From: Marthasterias glacialis
Lineage: Eukaryota > Echinodermata > Asteroidea > Forcipulatida > Asteriidae
Length of the DNA stretch: 64,000 nt
Direction of reading: 5' to 3'
Assembly (NCBI GenBank): GCA_911728455.2
Contig: OU452228.1
Coordinates: 3,844,001 to 3,908,000 of the forward strand
The notes under the pieces are model-generated. The model saw only the letters and a list, made by a program, of their open reading frames with translations. It had not been told where the DNA came from and did not search any database. Shown here piece after piece: positions 49,597 through 62,379 of the stretch. Numbering within the stretch: the stretch's first letter is position 1; each line of letters begins with the position of its first letter. A program made the translations under genes and the position numbers.

Positions 49597-49782
49597 TAAA
49601 TCACAGCAAGGCAGGCTGTTGATGTTAAACGGAAATCGTGTTACTTCAGGCATGGAAACGCCGGGGAACATTGTGACTATTCTCCCTCCAGATTCTTTTC
49701 TCTGCGGTGGTTTTGATCACCATGTGAACACAGAGTCTTTATTCTCTGTTGGGCAATCGGAGCTTCTTGTTGAAATCCCGTA
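49597..49782 (+). CDS. possible exon with partial laminin-G-like pattern
   Basis: A strong acceptor (CTCTCTCCCTTTCAG) opens 61 codons ending in TAA at 49783, or splicing at CCC|GTAATG. The peptide contains LLMLNGNRVTSGMETPG and, eleven residues on, LCGGF. The spacing of leucine, NG, PG and GG recalls the last half of a laminin G domain. The Cys before GG and the lack of neighbouring exons weaken the case; it may be a gene remnant or the end of a larger gene. Confidence 0.3.
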
Positions 49783-50399
49783 ATGGGCCATGTTTACAAT
49801 CTTCAAATGTTTTTCCTTCTCCCGGTGTTCCAAAATGAGCCTTATCTTCGACTCTTTCTGTTCTGCTGGGCACTTGAAGGGTTGCCAGAAATGCTGCCTC
49901 TTTCAGTTATAGCCTTAGGGGTGAAGAGAGTGGCCAATTTTCTCCGCCATTTGAAATATTTAACGTCTTACACCAAAGAAACTTGTAGTTTGTGTCCTTG
50001 GCAGAAATGTTGGGGGAAAATCCTTGGATTTTGGACTAGAAGTCAAAACAATATTTTCGTTTTGCATGTCTGAAGCTAAAACATTAAATGGGCTAAGAAT
50101 AGTTCTGGTCAGTCGTTCGGTGACCATCCTGTTGTGTATGTCAATGGTAATGGTAAGTTTCGACGGCCGTTTTATGATGTTATCATCATTCTGATATGTT
50201 AATGTCAACAGAGCGTCTATACTTTGAACAGAGGAATCTATATTGTTCAAGATTTTAAATGTATCCTATTTAATAACGATGTCTTCACATTTTGCTCCCG
50301 TAAGGTTAATCAAAGAGCTAGCTTGACTAACAAACAATTATTTCATGAGCAAAGCAAGGTTTTTCTTGTTTTGTACGATTTTTGTTTTACTAAGGGATA

Positions 50400-50632
50400 C
50401 ATATTTTTATACCCTTAATTTTCAACGATTTTACGCATTTTTACCTGTTTATTTGAACATGTACTATCTTTAAAAAATCTTTTAAGTCACTATATAGTGC
50501 CGTTTTTTGTAACGATATTTAAAGATTTTTACTTCTTATAATATTTAGTGCAGGGCCCTAATGGAAACCAGCTTTTGCTGTTTGGGTTTACCCTGGATAA
50601 ATAAAGGAATAAATAAATATTTAAATTAGTTA
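50400..50632 (+). mobile_element. LINE 3' end
   Basis: GGGCCCTAATGGAAACCAGCTTTTGCTGTTTGGGTTTACCCTGGATAAATAAAGGAATAAATAAATA is the style of 3' terminus found on CR1/L2-group LINEs. No coding part is recognisable upstream. Confidence 0.6.
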
Positions 50633-51722
50633 AGTGTGCAAAAACATGTACATTGTGCATATTTTTATTTTTATGTTTTTATAATGAATGGCTTACTTAA
50701 ACGGGTTGGGGTTTTGATAAATTTTGATTTTTGTATCTTGGTGAGACCAGAGTTGTTCATGCGCCAAATTTCCCCATACAACTGCCGTCGGTGACATTAT
50801 ACAGGCCGCATCCCAGGTAACGGATTAACGCACACCGTTGCCTCCCGTGAAGCTATATCTCATAATACTATCTGTAAGATTCAACACCAGCTTGGTAAAT
50901 GTAAGCTACTGTTTGCACACACTCTATCACAACAATTGACTGATGTATTGGAGGGCTTCTTTAAATATTTAGTGACTTTTATTTGAAGAGATTTTCTTCA
51001 AGAGATTTTGGTGGGTCTATTTTTAGCGCAAACCCCTGGAGGTCGCTCGATCGTCCAGCCACTTTTATTCAAGATGTTTCTTCCTCCGGCAGTATGACAA
51101 TGAAAGCGTCCCTATCTTATTTGACAGTCGGAGGATGAATGAACTCACACACACAAACATTATGCAAAATAAACAACTTATTGTCTTCCCCATACATGTC
51201 AAAAAGTATTGAAACTGTATACAAACACCTGCACAAGACAGTGTCATTCATTTCATGATGTGCGAAGTTCATCCAATATTCCCATGGTGGTTGTTAGTTT
51301 TGAGAGGTCAGCAATAAATTCGTCAATATAAGGCTCTGCTCATTCTGATGTCATATTTTAGTTTCTATCACATTTTAAAAACTAATGCGGCACTTCATTT
51401 CACCCATAATTATATTGCCTTTCCCTTCACACAAATCCAACACAACAATAACTTGAAAGCCTTTTTTGACGGGTCTTGAAAGCTGAATCTAATCTGGTTA
51501 AAATATATGTTCCTCAATATGAAACGAATTTGACGAAAAGTTAGGCAACAAGAAAAGGTAACACATTCAAAATGTCTGTATTACACCATGTTTTTATAAC
51601 AATATAGGTTATAATGATTATGCCACCACTTTTGCTGCCGAGGGTGTTACCACCCAATACTTCATGTGATTTAAAAACAGAATCAGCAACTTATAGGTTT
51701 TTCGATTAATGTCTGCGTAATT

Positions 51723-52127
51723 TACGGAGTTCTGGAAATGTCATCCAACTTGTTGAGATCCGATGAGGTAATTTACTGCAGGATGATGACATTATAAACG
51801 TAAACATGACAATATCTAGAGATAATTTATCTTGGGACGACGACATCTTGAAAGTAGAATGTTGTCCCAGTCCCAAGATAATATATCTTGGGTTCTCGAA
51901 ATTTTCAGGATGATACGTTCAGGATGTCGTCATCCCAAGCTAATTTATCTCGGGAAGTCGACATCTTACTTTCATGATGTCGACATCCTAAGATAAAATA
52001 TAACGGGACGACATCTTACTTTAGGATGTCGTCTTCCCGAGATAAGTCATTCTAGACGTTTATCATGTCATCATCTTGCAGTATCTCAGGATCTCAACAT
52101 GTCGGATGACACCTCCAGAGCTCCGTA
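51723..52127. mobile_element. TACGGAG-ended MITE with repeated AAGATAATTTATCT palindromes
   Basis: TACGGAGTTCTGGAAATGTCATCCAACTTGTTGAGATCC is answered by GGATCTCAACATGTCGGATGACACCTCCAGAGCTCCGTA. Inside, AAGATAATATATCTTGGG, AGCTAATTTATCTCGGG and GATGTCGACATCCTAAGATAAAAT-type units alternate. Flanks GTAATT and GCAATT suggest a short duplication. Confidence 0.85.
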
Positions 52128-52129
52128 GC

Positions 52130-55100
52130 AATTTGCCAATGTGAAATATAATTATTATAAATGCGGGTTCATTTTTGTGGGAGTCAGACAAGTATTATTT
52201 ATCTTTGAAATCTCATCGATCATTTTCTTTTGTCAGTCAGTTTAAAACCATTTGATCATCGCGAAGAATGAATTTCATGACCCTTATAAAAAGTGCATAG
52301 TGGTGCTTTACATTTATAATGACTCATTATTTGAACTGGAACAGGCCCTGCGCCCAATGATATGTTGTGTGTGACATCAATGTCGGTTCTTCTCAACTCC
52401 CGAAGAAAAAAAAAACACATTAATCATAATTTCTCAAAGAATTATACATTGATCCCCACAAACAGATTTATAATCTAAAATCCCATATAATATACATGTA
52501 ATTGGATAGTTTTATTACCCACTTATCAAACATGGCGAAGATGAAAATCGGTTTGAGAGAATAAGAAAACGATGGCCCACCGCTGAACAAAAACTACTCA
52601 GATAGGCAACATGAGATATCATGTAATTGGTGTACTTTGTACCTGATCTCGACGATAATCATCATTTGTTGTCAATAACTATGAAGGCATTCATTACCCA
52701 CCAGTAATGGTATCCTAGGAAACGTCAAACAATGTTGGACTCCACTGAATTATGTGTCCAATACGTAGTCAATAGACTGGGCTATTGACTCTAGTTTGGC
52801 ATACTGAGCTGGAGGGCCCTTTAGGACGGGGGAGAACTTGTTCAGATATTTACCTACCCAATTCAGTAGAAATGGTGAAAACATTCTGTCTGAGGCTGGC
52901 ATGAGTGCATTGGTCGTTCGTCTAGCAACAATTGGGTGTAATACATTTAAAACTACTTTTTCCCTTGGTGACTATTTTCCCATTGGTTGTTGTAGTTTTT
53001 TTTTTTTTTTTGCATTATAACGGCCGGGGATACACAACACATTGAAGAGAGAATTCCCGATGCTCTTTTATTTTCAAGGATTATATATTATACAGATTAT
53101 ATACGTATTCTTCATGTGTTGCTTCCCTTCAGTTTTTACTGATCTTAGATGTAAATCACATCAAATCTTGCTTGTGGCCTTGTGGGTCAAGAAATGTGAT
53201 GAAATGATAAAATGACACGAATGAACATCCATACATCCTTATTAAACGTTATTATCAATATTGTCAGTTGTATACAAAGTAAACTGCAGCTATTTACCAA
53301 ATTTAGGCTTCGGTATCCTCACCAATTTTATCTAACCCTATAGTCTATAATAGTCTTTCAGGGGAAATCTTAAGTTTTTCGAAAATGGATGATAATCCAT
53401 GATTGTCCGATTATCAGAAGTGAGATTTTCACTTACATTAATTATTTTATTTCTAAAGTTTAAAAATCATGACGTCATGAGTGCATAATCTTAGCAATGG
53501 ATGGGTAATATTTTTTGTAAATCAGACTGCTTCAGGTCTTGAAACAACAAAACCACACTCAACTTCACTAAAAAACTTGTGAACAAATGATCGTTATGAA
53601 ACAATTGAGAGTTTTGCACAGCGGGGAGAACATTTGGGTTCTTCTTGAGGTACCTACACATTACACCGGTGAGAAGTGGTTGCTGTAAAAAGAGCCGTTG
53701 GTATTTTCTCAAAATGTCTCCCGACTACGCGGAGTAATTCGACAAGAGTGCCTTGGGTGAAACGTCGAGAGTGCGCCATTGCTTTTCAAGGACGAAACAC
53801 CACTTAGTTTAAAGAGATGAATAAATGGCGCACCCTCAAGACTTCCCCCTAAAAAACAAATGTTTGCCTTTATATAAAAAAGAAATAACATGAAAATCTC
53901 GCCGAAGGTGAATTTACATACACCACTGCATTATTAGATGATGTGACCATGTTTACAAAACAGTGGTCTGGTATAGTAGCACAACAGAACATGGCATTTC
54001 TTGTCAGGTAAAATTTTTGAATTGCAAAGTAACAACTGCATAAGATGTGCAACGTGCCCACTTATGTTCCTTTAACACAAATAACAGCATGCGTTGCAAA
54101 AGATATAGTTTTTTTATAGTTTATTCCCACTAGACCCTGTATATATACTTTGTGCCTGCTAAACTTTAACCCAGTGCGCTCCGTTGTAAACATAACTGTA
54201 AGCTTCTGGTAGTAATAGTAACCATTAAACAAAATCCTGATGCAGACTACATGTTATTTGATGATGCTCATTTACATTTATAATAGGCTGAAGGTAAGGC
54301 AGGGAGTTATACCGTAAATCAACTCTTAGATTACAATGCTGTGTCCGAAAGTATTCCATTTTATTGATGACTTGCATATAATTCAACCCAAGTCAAATGT
54401 TTGAATGTTTGACAGAGAATCCCAGATATTGATCCAGGTTTGTTTGCTGTTAAGTCTTCTTCTGTGCTCCGTATACAGGCGAGATGCCTCACCTCGATCG
54501 GTACTCTCATGCCAGCTTTTACAACGGACCCTCCCGATAACAAAATGACAACCAATTAATCTTATTGATAAACATAACTGTGTACAGTTGACCAGTACTG
54601 TTTACTCGACTCAGTATTTGTATTTGTGTTTAGTGGTAATATATACCCAGATTAAGATGATATGAGCATTTTACCTCCATCAAGATAGGAGGAACCTGAT
54701 GGGACTGGTGTTATCTTTTATGGACCCAGTTTCGGCCGATCAAACGTACGCGATGCGTACATTTGAGGTCTTTGGCAAAGTGTGGCCACCTTGTTTTGCT
54801 AACATTTCAAATGCCAGGTTATGTCCCAGCTGACGATTTGGGCAGTGACCTTCTTTCTTGTTTTGTTGTATGTTTTCTATACGGCCAGTGGATGTCAAAT
54901 TTCTGTGTTTTTAACGTGGACAATAAATATTGAAATTAATTGAATTGAACCCCTCCCCCAGCCAAAACAGTAAAACAAAACAAAAACTCACTGATCAGCA
55001 TTGGTTTATGCATAGCAATTTATTTTTACCTGCATGATTTATGGTGTTATAAATTCATCTTCATTATTCTTTACCTCCACAGTTTATGGTAGTATAAATT

Positions 55101-56099
55101 CATCTCCAATAAACCAATGGGACTATTAAACTACTACCAAACCGTCGGTTCTTTATAGAACTAGGAGCCGATATTTTTCATGACTGTGAAGAGGTAAAAT
55201 TTTCCTCCTTTTTGTTTACAGAGATCACTGGATTGCGACTTTTGTAATTGTAAAAAACAGGCGTTCTTTTGACATAAACATTTCTTGTGATGACTTTTAA
55301 TTTGAAAGATTGTTGCTGATACTGCACCATTCTAATATAGAATAGAAAGGCACAAGTTAATACAACTTTGTGAGATTTTGTTTTTAAACAAAGTTACAAT
55401 AAAAAAAACCCAGCTTTTCCATAGAAAGTACAATGTATACAAATTGATGCTCTTTTGTATAAACAATATCTGATTTTATTTCAAGACATCATCTAGTATA
55501 CAAAATTTCTTGCAAAATATGTTTACAAAATGGACGGATTAAGTGAAAAAGAAGGAATGATCTGTCATTAATAATATAAGAATACTTTTCATTTAGAAAC
55601 AGGTTTGATATTTACAGTGCCGAATTAAAAATTAAAAACTAAAACAAGTTTGCAATTTCATATGTGAAACCATATCAGATGTTGTGATAAACAGTGCGGC
55701 AACCAATTTGGTACGAGAAAATAACAAAAATTATCACATTAATGCCCATCCCCAGGCAAAACCCCACCCCCCCCAAAAAAAAACCAACAACCCAGCAACA
55801 ACACACAGTTATATACACAATTACATTTCAACAATTCATGTAAAATTTGAAACAAGTAAAGCGTTCCCTCAGTTGGAAACAAATGTAAGGAGGTCACACC
55901 ATTGAACCATCTTGCAGGACACACTATAGTTTCTGTATGGACCTGTGTGGCGCACAGTATGGTCCAATAAGGAACCTCCTTCTGAGCTCTACGTGAGGGC
56001 GCCCCATTGCAGTGTCGTCATGTGCACATGGTCTGTTGTTGACTGATCCACTAAGAGGCACCATTCTTGTCATCAACTGGGAGAAGATTGCTCTGTCGG
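52130..56099. other. gene-poor interval
   Basis: No supported exon. A minus-strand frame of 64 codons at 54361-54555 is unrecognised. Short direct duplication near 55030-55105 (GATTTATGGTGTTATAAATTCATCT and AGTTTATGGTAGTATAAATTCATCT). Confidence 0.4.
54835..54955 (+). mobile_element. possible LINE 3' tail
   Basis: GTTTTCTATACGGCCAGTGGATGTC followed by GACAATAAATATTGAAATTAATTGAATTGAA, a short AT-rich repeating end. Confidence 0.4.
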
Positions 56100-59000
56100 T
56101 CACGAGTGAAGGAAGTCATACTCTCTTACCATCTTGCACGTCACAACCAGCATCTCTTTGTCTGAGATCCACTGTGCTTTACCGTTTTTCCCATCAACAG
56201 GGTGCGGGAGGTGAAGGCCTAGTTTACTGTGATGGGAAAAGAGAGTAGCAGGAGATTAATGAAGGGAGCCCTCTATTGGTGTAACAACCACCAATAGAAG
56301 CTGAAGTACCTGATTTTGACACAACATTGTATACTACCTACAACTGTATCAAGCTGCCCTTATCTTTGTGCATTAGTATTAAATACACTGATTCTCAGTA
56401 GACATTTTTGCCAGTCATACTTCAATCCACTCTTTCCTCGTAATGAATTTCAATAATTTTCTATTTCTTCTTTGTTTAAAAACAGAAAGACAAGTTCTTT
56501 AAAGTCATATCACCACGTTAATGGGTGACTTATGAGACGCTGGCGGCAGCAGACACAACAGGCCTTTTGACAGTTCTGAGCGTGCTCGCACATGCTCAGT
56601 ACTGCATGTGTAGTTCTAAGCGTGCGTATTACTGGTAAGAACTGTGAAAAAGGACAGTTCAAAAGTTTCCCATTGCTTTGGCTGTCCACATGTCAAGCAG
56701 AACTCACTACTAACTACCACGTGACTTTCCCCATAGCATGTGGGTCAGGGTAGCTGTGTGGAACACATTACCAGGGGTTTATTTACTGACTGAGCTCATT
56801 TTCTTGTGTTTACTTACTATTTAGGTGTCCTGCAGTCCAAGAACTTGTCTGTCACATCCAAGTTGACATCAGCCATCTTTGTATCTGGTAAGTTGATCTT
56901 TATCTGTAATAGCCCCAAACCAGTTAGAGTCAATGAGGTTGCATACTTTGATGTCTAATATTATCTAATCGTTGCGGTACCCACTGCTAAAATATAGGAT
57001 TCAAACTGCCTCTAGCTGCCAGGCAATCTCGATGGTCTAGTTGGTATGATATCTGCTCTAGAATAGCAAAGGTTGTGGTTTCGAATCCCACCCGAGTAAT
57101 ATGCCTGTGTTTTTTTTTCCACAAGACTCGGAGAAAGTACTGAGTATACAGTGCTTAACACATCGGTGTATGGGTAAAACACAATTAATATTTATACTTT
57201 GATATCTCTTTCTCAATCAGAATTGAGAGAGAGAGAGAGAGAGAGTAGAGGAAGTGAATAAATGGATGCTTATACAGATTAGGTCAATGGCTGGCAATGG
57301 GAGACTTTGGAACGCCAGGTTGCAGCAGACTTACCGGGTAAATTTCCATTGTTTGTGTAGTTCTGGGCATGCCAGCGACGGCGCTATGGGGGAGCAAGGG
57401 GGTGGGGGCAAATGCCCCCCCAATTTCCCCCCCCCCAGTTCCTGCCTCAAATTTTTTCCCTATGTCCGGAATTGAGTATAACTGCTTTTCAGCAGTACAA
57501 AATTACACTTAAATATTTTTGTTTGCCCCCCCCCCCAAAAAGTTAAGCTTGCCCCCCCACCCTGATTAGCAGATCTGTTGCCGCCACTGGGGCATGCGCA
57601 CATTTCCGAGAACAATGGATTTACCTAGTAAGTCTGCTGCCACCTAGTGTCCTCAAAAGTCCCCCATTGTTCTTTAATGCTTCAGAACGAGATGAGCTCA
57701 TGAGAGGCAATGTAGACTAGTGTTACATTCTAAGGGGTGAATTGTTGAGTCAACAGGTGGCAGCGGACTCATCGGAATGATCCAAAATATATAGGAATAG
57801 ACACTATGTGCACCACCACCCCCTGGATCATCCAAATGGGCAATGCAGCAATCCTAATGGCAACAGTTTGTTTACATTTAGTAATGGGATTTTAACCTGT
57901 CAGACTTTGGAGCAAAAAGTTGCAGATTTTGTGCTTTGTCAACCCATCCAGAGGGCGTTGCTTAATGGATTGGTCTGTTATGGGAATGAGCAACTCACCA
58001 CCATATCCTCACAGCATACAGAGCTGGGTGTCTTGTTGCCTAACTGTAAATACATGTCCTCTGTTGTGACTGCTTGCTTCATGATGATGTCATACCTGAA
58101 TCAAAGAAGACAACATTTTATATAGCCCATAATCAATCACTAATAATTCTAGAATAATCAAGGAGTATCTCTAACGTGGGAGTGTTGTTGTTCCACGCAG
58201 AAATCCTTGGGTGTACTAGTAAATTTAACCAAAGATCACAGTACCCTATTTAGCCTGACAATATCCATCCAAACGGTTGGGCTGCAAAAAAGTTATCGAA
58301 CAAAAAAATAGGCTCTAGAAATTTTTATTTAGAATAGTGTGGGTTTTTCTTTGTAGTGAGAAGTTTACCTGAAATTGGAGCTACCTGTATGGAGTGCTTT
58401 AGTCTTCTACATTTTGGGACTAAAAACTGTTTTCCTTAAGGAGTATGGCTAATTCCCTATGGCAGAATTGTTCCCGTGAGATACAAAGTCTTTATCCACC
58501 TGGTACACATGACCAGGGAACCATTTTGCCCAGCAATTTAGCACAGCAAAATATTGAGACTTGTGCACACTGAATACTAAAATTGAGTAGCAAACAGTAA
58601 TTTCCGAGTAGCAATTGATACATTTTGTGTAGTAATTTGCTGTGCTATACCAGGGAAATCATTCACTGATAGACCCAAGCATCAAAGCACCTCAAAGTAT
58701 CTCCTGTTCCCAGTGGGAAGAGCCATTGCTCCTTCTCAGCAATCTACATTCCTTAACCCTAATCCTCTTGTTTCTTTAGGGAGAGACCACCCAAATCCTC
58801 CAAAATAATCCACTCTATGGTAACTCAACACCCCAATGTTTGGATTTGATATGCCTCTTCCAATGACAAGAAAGCAACAGACCGATTGTGCGACAATGTT
58901 TACATGCAGTCACGTGACCCCCTATCGGGTATGACGTCATACAGCTGGTGAAAAAATACGTGTAAAGAGATAGGCCGTGACACAGAGTGAGTTCGAAAAC

Positions 59001-61028
59001 AGTCGATTATTCTTTCGTTAAGTGATGAATTAGTTAATCAGCCCCTTTATTTAAAATAGTATGGTGTGGCATTAATTTAAATCACATCTCTGTTTCATAA
59101 TTTAACAGAATTCTTCTGAAAAGAGGTTTTTTAAGCCATGCACTACCGGCGTCGGACGACTATTATGTAGCCACCCGTCTGTTATTTTGTTTGTAATGTT
59201 GGCCTAAATCACTGTAAAAAAAGGATAAACAACGTTGGAAAAGTGAGCATTAATACCTAGCCTTGCAGAATTTCAAATAGGCAAAGGAATCACACAGTTT
59301 TGGAAAGCAATTTCTTTGGAGGATTTTAGCTTCAAAACTTTGAAATTTTTGTGTTGAAAAGTGTGTGGTGATCGCGGTCGTCTGGCCTAACGTTCCGTCG
59401 TGCACTGTACACATCGTGCACATTTATACGGTACTTTTGTAATTTTCAAGACTTGCTGGAACTGTCCTTACTGGCTTTATTCAGCCACTTGAAGGTCTTT
59501 GGTACAAACTCTGGAATATGTTTCACAGATTTCGAGCAAAAAAAAGCCTCGATCGAATTAACTAAATGCATTGATCATCGTGTACCGTACCACCCTTTCC
59601 TATGGAGGATTACGTGTGTGTTTACATTTTTAACCCAACAGGGGTCACGTGACGCGGGTCGCGCAATCGGTCTATTGTTATTTTGGGCCTGCAGTGGTAT
59701 ATCCTGCATGTACATTGTCAGACAAACTATTGAGTATGGTTTTAGAACATTTGGTACCATTAGGGTTAACGATCAGTTAAAGAATTGATATGAAAACCAG
59801 CAGTGAAGGAATATGATCATTTGGGGGATATAGATACAAGAATCAACTCAATGCCAGCTTACTCTGGCTGTGGTCTGGGGTCATCTACATCGTCATACTG
59901 AGAACCCACAGGCACTTCATCTGCATCCCAAATATCCTTAGACTGTTTCTTGTTTGTCTCTGCTTCTGTCGAGGAAAAATGAAAAGCAAACTTTTTTTTC
60001 AATTTAATTTAATCCTCAAAACATTTTTCTTGGTAACGGACACTTCTATAAGAAAAGTTTGAGTTTCTATTGAACAGAAAAGCATCTGTGTTTTTTGTAA
60101 AAAACAAGGAGGAAACTTGCCCAGCACTTATTGTACTGTGTTGATCAGATTTCTACGGCATTAAACGAGAACAAGAGAAAATCAGCTGATAAGCTGAAAA
60201 ACTGCATGCCTGATTGGAACTTTATAAAAGGCATTACAGCAAAAGCAACAAGGCACCTCTGACTTTTATCATGGGAGCCTTGTCTAGTAAGTCTTTGCGG
60301 TGACAACATGTAATTTTGTAAACAAAAAAATGGTCTCACCGCAAAAACTGACTAGATTGTATTCCTACCAGGCAAAGTTTCAAATCTTACTTATGGGAGC
60401 CTTTATTTATGATATCCAAGTCTTTAAGAATCTTAACAGTGGCAATTTTTTTTCCTGAAGAAGTAGGGTGACTTACGTTTCTGTGTAGCCTGGCTGCCAG
60501 CAGCAGGTCCGATTGCTCCTGGGCCAAGTCTGGCTGCTGTACTTACAGGCTATCAAATGAAGAAGAGGACACATACGATAGAAAGACAAATTAAATGAAG
60601 CAAAATGAGAATAATTACTCAAAGATCAATCCATACATGAAACACACAAACTCTTTTTAAAGGTTGTTTTGCAATTGAGGAACTTTTTCAAAGTTTGCAT
60701 TTAACACAAAATTCAAAGAAGAAAAAATTGCATTTTCTGATTTTCCTTAAAAAAAAGGATGAAAACCCTCGTTTGAATTCTTCTAATACAAGTCCAAAAC
60801 ATCAGCAAGAAATGAAACATGATAAAGAATATATTTAGTTATGCTAAAACCTCGACAAACTATAATTTTATATTTGTTTTTAATGACACACATTGTTGTC
60901 AAAGAATGACAATTTTATGAAAAAAACCAGATAGGCCCTACATGTACCTTGTCTTCATCATCACTTCCTTCTTCAGACGGTTGGAGTAAATCTGCAAGAG
61001 CTGTTATATTAACAGCAGGGAAGTCCAT
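56100..61028 (-). CDS. DNAAF6: dynein axonemal assembly factor 6 (PIH1D3), 6 exons
   Basis: Cytoplasmic co-chaperone that helps preassemble axonemal dynein arms together with Hsp90 and other DNAAFs. Exons: 60948-61028 (ATG, MDFPAVNITALADLL), 60477-60549, 59863-59965, 57999-58095, 56818-56903, 56100-56226 (stop). All have GT/AG borders and phases that add up to 188 codons; human DNAAF6 is 214 aa. Matches to the family: ALADLLQPSEE, RLGPGAIGP, DIWDADEVPVGSQYDD, the KQAVTTEDMYLQLGNKTPSS start of the core, INLPDTKMADVNLDV and LDCRTPKYKLGLHLPHPVD in the C-terminal CS-like domain, and a short end, MVREYDFLHS. The acidic N-terminal region precedes the PIH/CS part as usual. The frame is open above the ATG to a possible 5' UTR acceptor near 61063. 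Introns carry MITEs. Confidence 0.93.
57012..57200 (+). mobile_element. tRNA-derived SINE or tRNA pseudogene
   Basis: TGGTCTAGTTGG (57033-57044) fits an A box and GGTTTCGAATCCC (57077-57089) a B box with one extra T. The acceptor stem pairs poorly, so it is not a working tRNA gene. In the DNAAF6 intron between exons 5 and 4. Confidence 0.7.
57295..57669. mobile_element. outer MITE, interrupted
   Basis: CAATGGGAGACTTTGG...GCAGCAGACTTACCGGGTAAAT at the left answers ATTTACCTAGTAAGTCTGCTGCCACC...AAAGTCCCCCATTG at the right. Split by the 217-bp element at 57373-57589. Confidence 0.8.
57373..57589. mobile_element. hAT-type MITE with 8-bp duplication, nested
   Basis: Ends CAGCGACGGCG and GCCGCCACTG; GGGCATGC is repeated exactly at 57365-57372 and 57590-57597. 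Several C-runs inside. Confidence 0.88.
58869..59695. mobile_element. CAACAGACCGATTGTGCGAC-ended element
   Basis: AGCAACAGACCGATTGTGCGACAATG with inner TCACGTGACCCCC at the left, and GGGGTCACGTGACGCGGGTCGCGCAATCGGTCTATTGTT at the right. About 820 bp. A plus-strand open frame of 111 codons at 59453-59788 has no recognised family. In a DNAAF6 intron. Confidence 0.6.
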
Positions 61029-61724
61029 TCTTAGTGTGTTCGGCACAGCACAGCCCTGTAAACTAAATGTACGGTTTGATCATTTTAGTCCAACCATCAG
61101 AAACTAAGAGTTCATGCATTCCATACAGCTCCAGTTTCAGGGAAATTTTCACTACAAAGAAAAAAATCCATGATTTTGTGGAAGAAAAGTTTTAAAAACA
61201 TCATTTGTAGCCCTACTGTTTTGGAATGATAATGCCAGGAGACTTGTCCAAGTAAGACAAGGAACATGTGAGCGATGATTTTTATCTGTACATCAAATAA
61301 GATTTTGGACGTCACGATAATTATGTGCCATCTTGGGGCAGATTTGTTTACCTCAAACATGTGTTGCCGTCTGCGACTTGGCACTCGAGCTTCCGTGCAC
61401 CTTCCAGACATATGTGTAGCCGAGTGAAATGCGGCAACTAGTGGTCTAAATAAACAAATCTGCCCCTTGAACAAGATGGTGCATATAACCATGAAAGTGT
61501 GGGTGCCGGTCATGTAGCTCCCTGACAAGGTCGCCCCCTGACAAAGTCGCCTCGTAACAAAGTCGCCCCCTCAATTACAAAGTTGCATTTTTGGGAGGCG
61601 ACATTGTAATTGAGGGGGCCACATAACCTTTACACTCAATTCATTCTTCAAGCAAAATACGATCTGACGATTTCAAATTGTTTTGCTAAAAGTAAACTGG
61701 CTTAATTAAAGGACACAATTAGAT

Positions 61725-62119
61725 CCAGTAACTGGGGCGCTGTACTCCTTTAAAATTGTTGACTTAGACGGTCGAACTAGCACCCCAGGGAAGCATCAGG
61801 GTATCCGTTGTGATGAACACGGTGTTCCCATAAAAAATTGCCCAAATTACAACAAAAGAGTAGCAGCATCCCAGTTACTGGGCCCTGGGTATAGGATAGA
61901 CCCAGGAACTTTTATTTCATCTTTGATATCTTGAGAAGCTAGTAGGCGATTTTCCAGTAACTTCGTTGAGTCTTTGTTGTAATTTTTGGGCAACAGAGTA
62001 TCACACATCCATTTTAAATCCACTTCGTCACAGCGAATACACATATGCTGCCCTGGGGCGCTAGTATGACCGATAAAGTCAACATCTAAAAAAAAGGAGT
62101 ACAGCGAATTAGTTACTGG
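61725..62119. mobile_element. MITE with about 75-bp inverted arms
   Basis: CCAGTAACTGGGGCGCTGTACTCCTTT...GTTGACTT...GGTCGAACTAGCACCCCAGGG is answered at 62045-62119 by the complement, ending GGAGTACAGCGAATTAGTTACTGG. Arms are imperfect. Confidence 0.8.
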
Positions 62120-62323
62120 GTCGAACTACTTATAAGTTCTAGGACACAATATTATGATGTTGAAATGAGTGACGCATGTGTCAGTTTTGCTTTGGAGGAA
62201 AAGTTTCCATATCCGACTGCCACTTTCAAAGGGAATTTTGAGATTTTCCAATGAATGCTGGGCTTTATTTCCCTTTTTTTTTTAATATTCCTCTCCAGCA
62301 ATTAGTAGCTAAAACGTAGTTGT

Positions 62324-62379
62324 GATGATCGTAACCCTCCATTTTCCGACCGTCGGGAAGATGGAGGGTTACGATCATC
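62324..62379. repeat. perfect 19-bp-arm hairpin
   Basis: GATGATCGTAACCCTCCAT (62324-62342) and its exact complement (62361-62379), 18-bp loop. Looser pairing extends to AATTAGTAGCTA and TAGCTAATACTAATT outside. Confidence 0.9.

Noticed and set aside
56824-56886. Plus-strand segment with TTTAG acceptor and GTAAGT donor that looks like an exon
   Set aside because: The minus strand encodes DNAAF6 exon 5 (DTKMADVNLDV) with family match and correct phase; the plus signals are coincidental.
57033-57095. Functional tRNA gene
   Set aside because: A and B boxes are present but the B box has an extra base and the acceptor stem does not pair well.
59453-59788. 111-codon ORF as a host gene
   Set aside because: Lies inside an inverted-repeat-ended element within a DNAAF6 intron and has no recognised domain.
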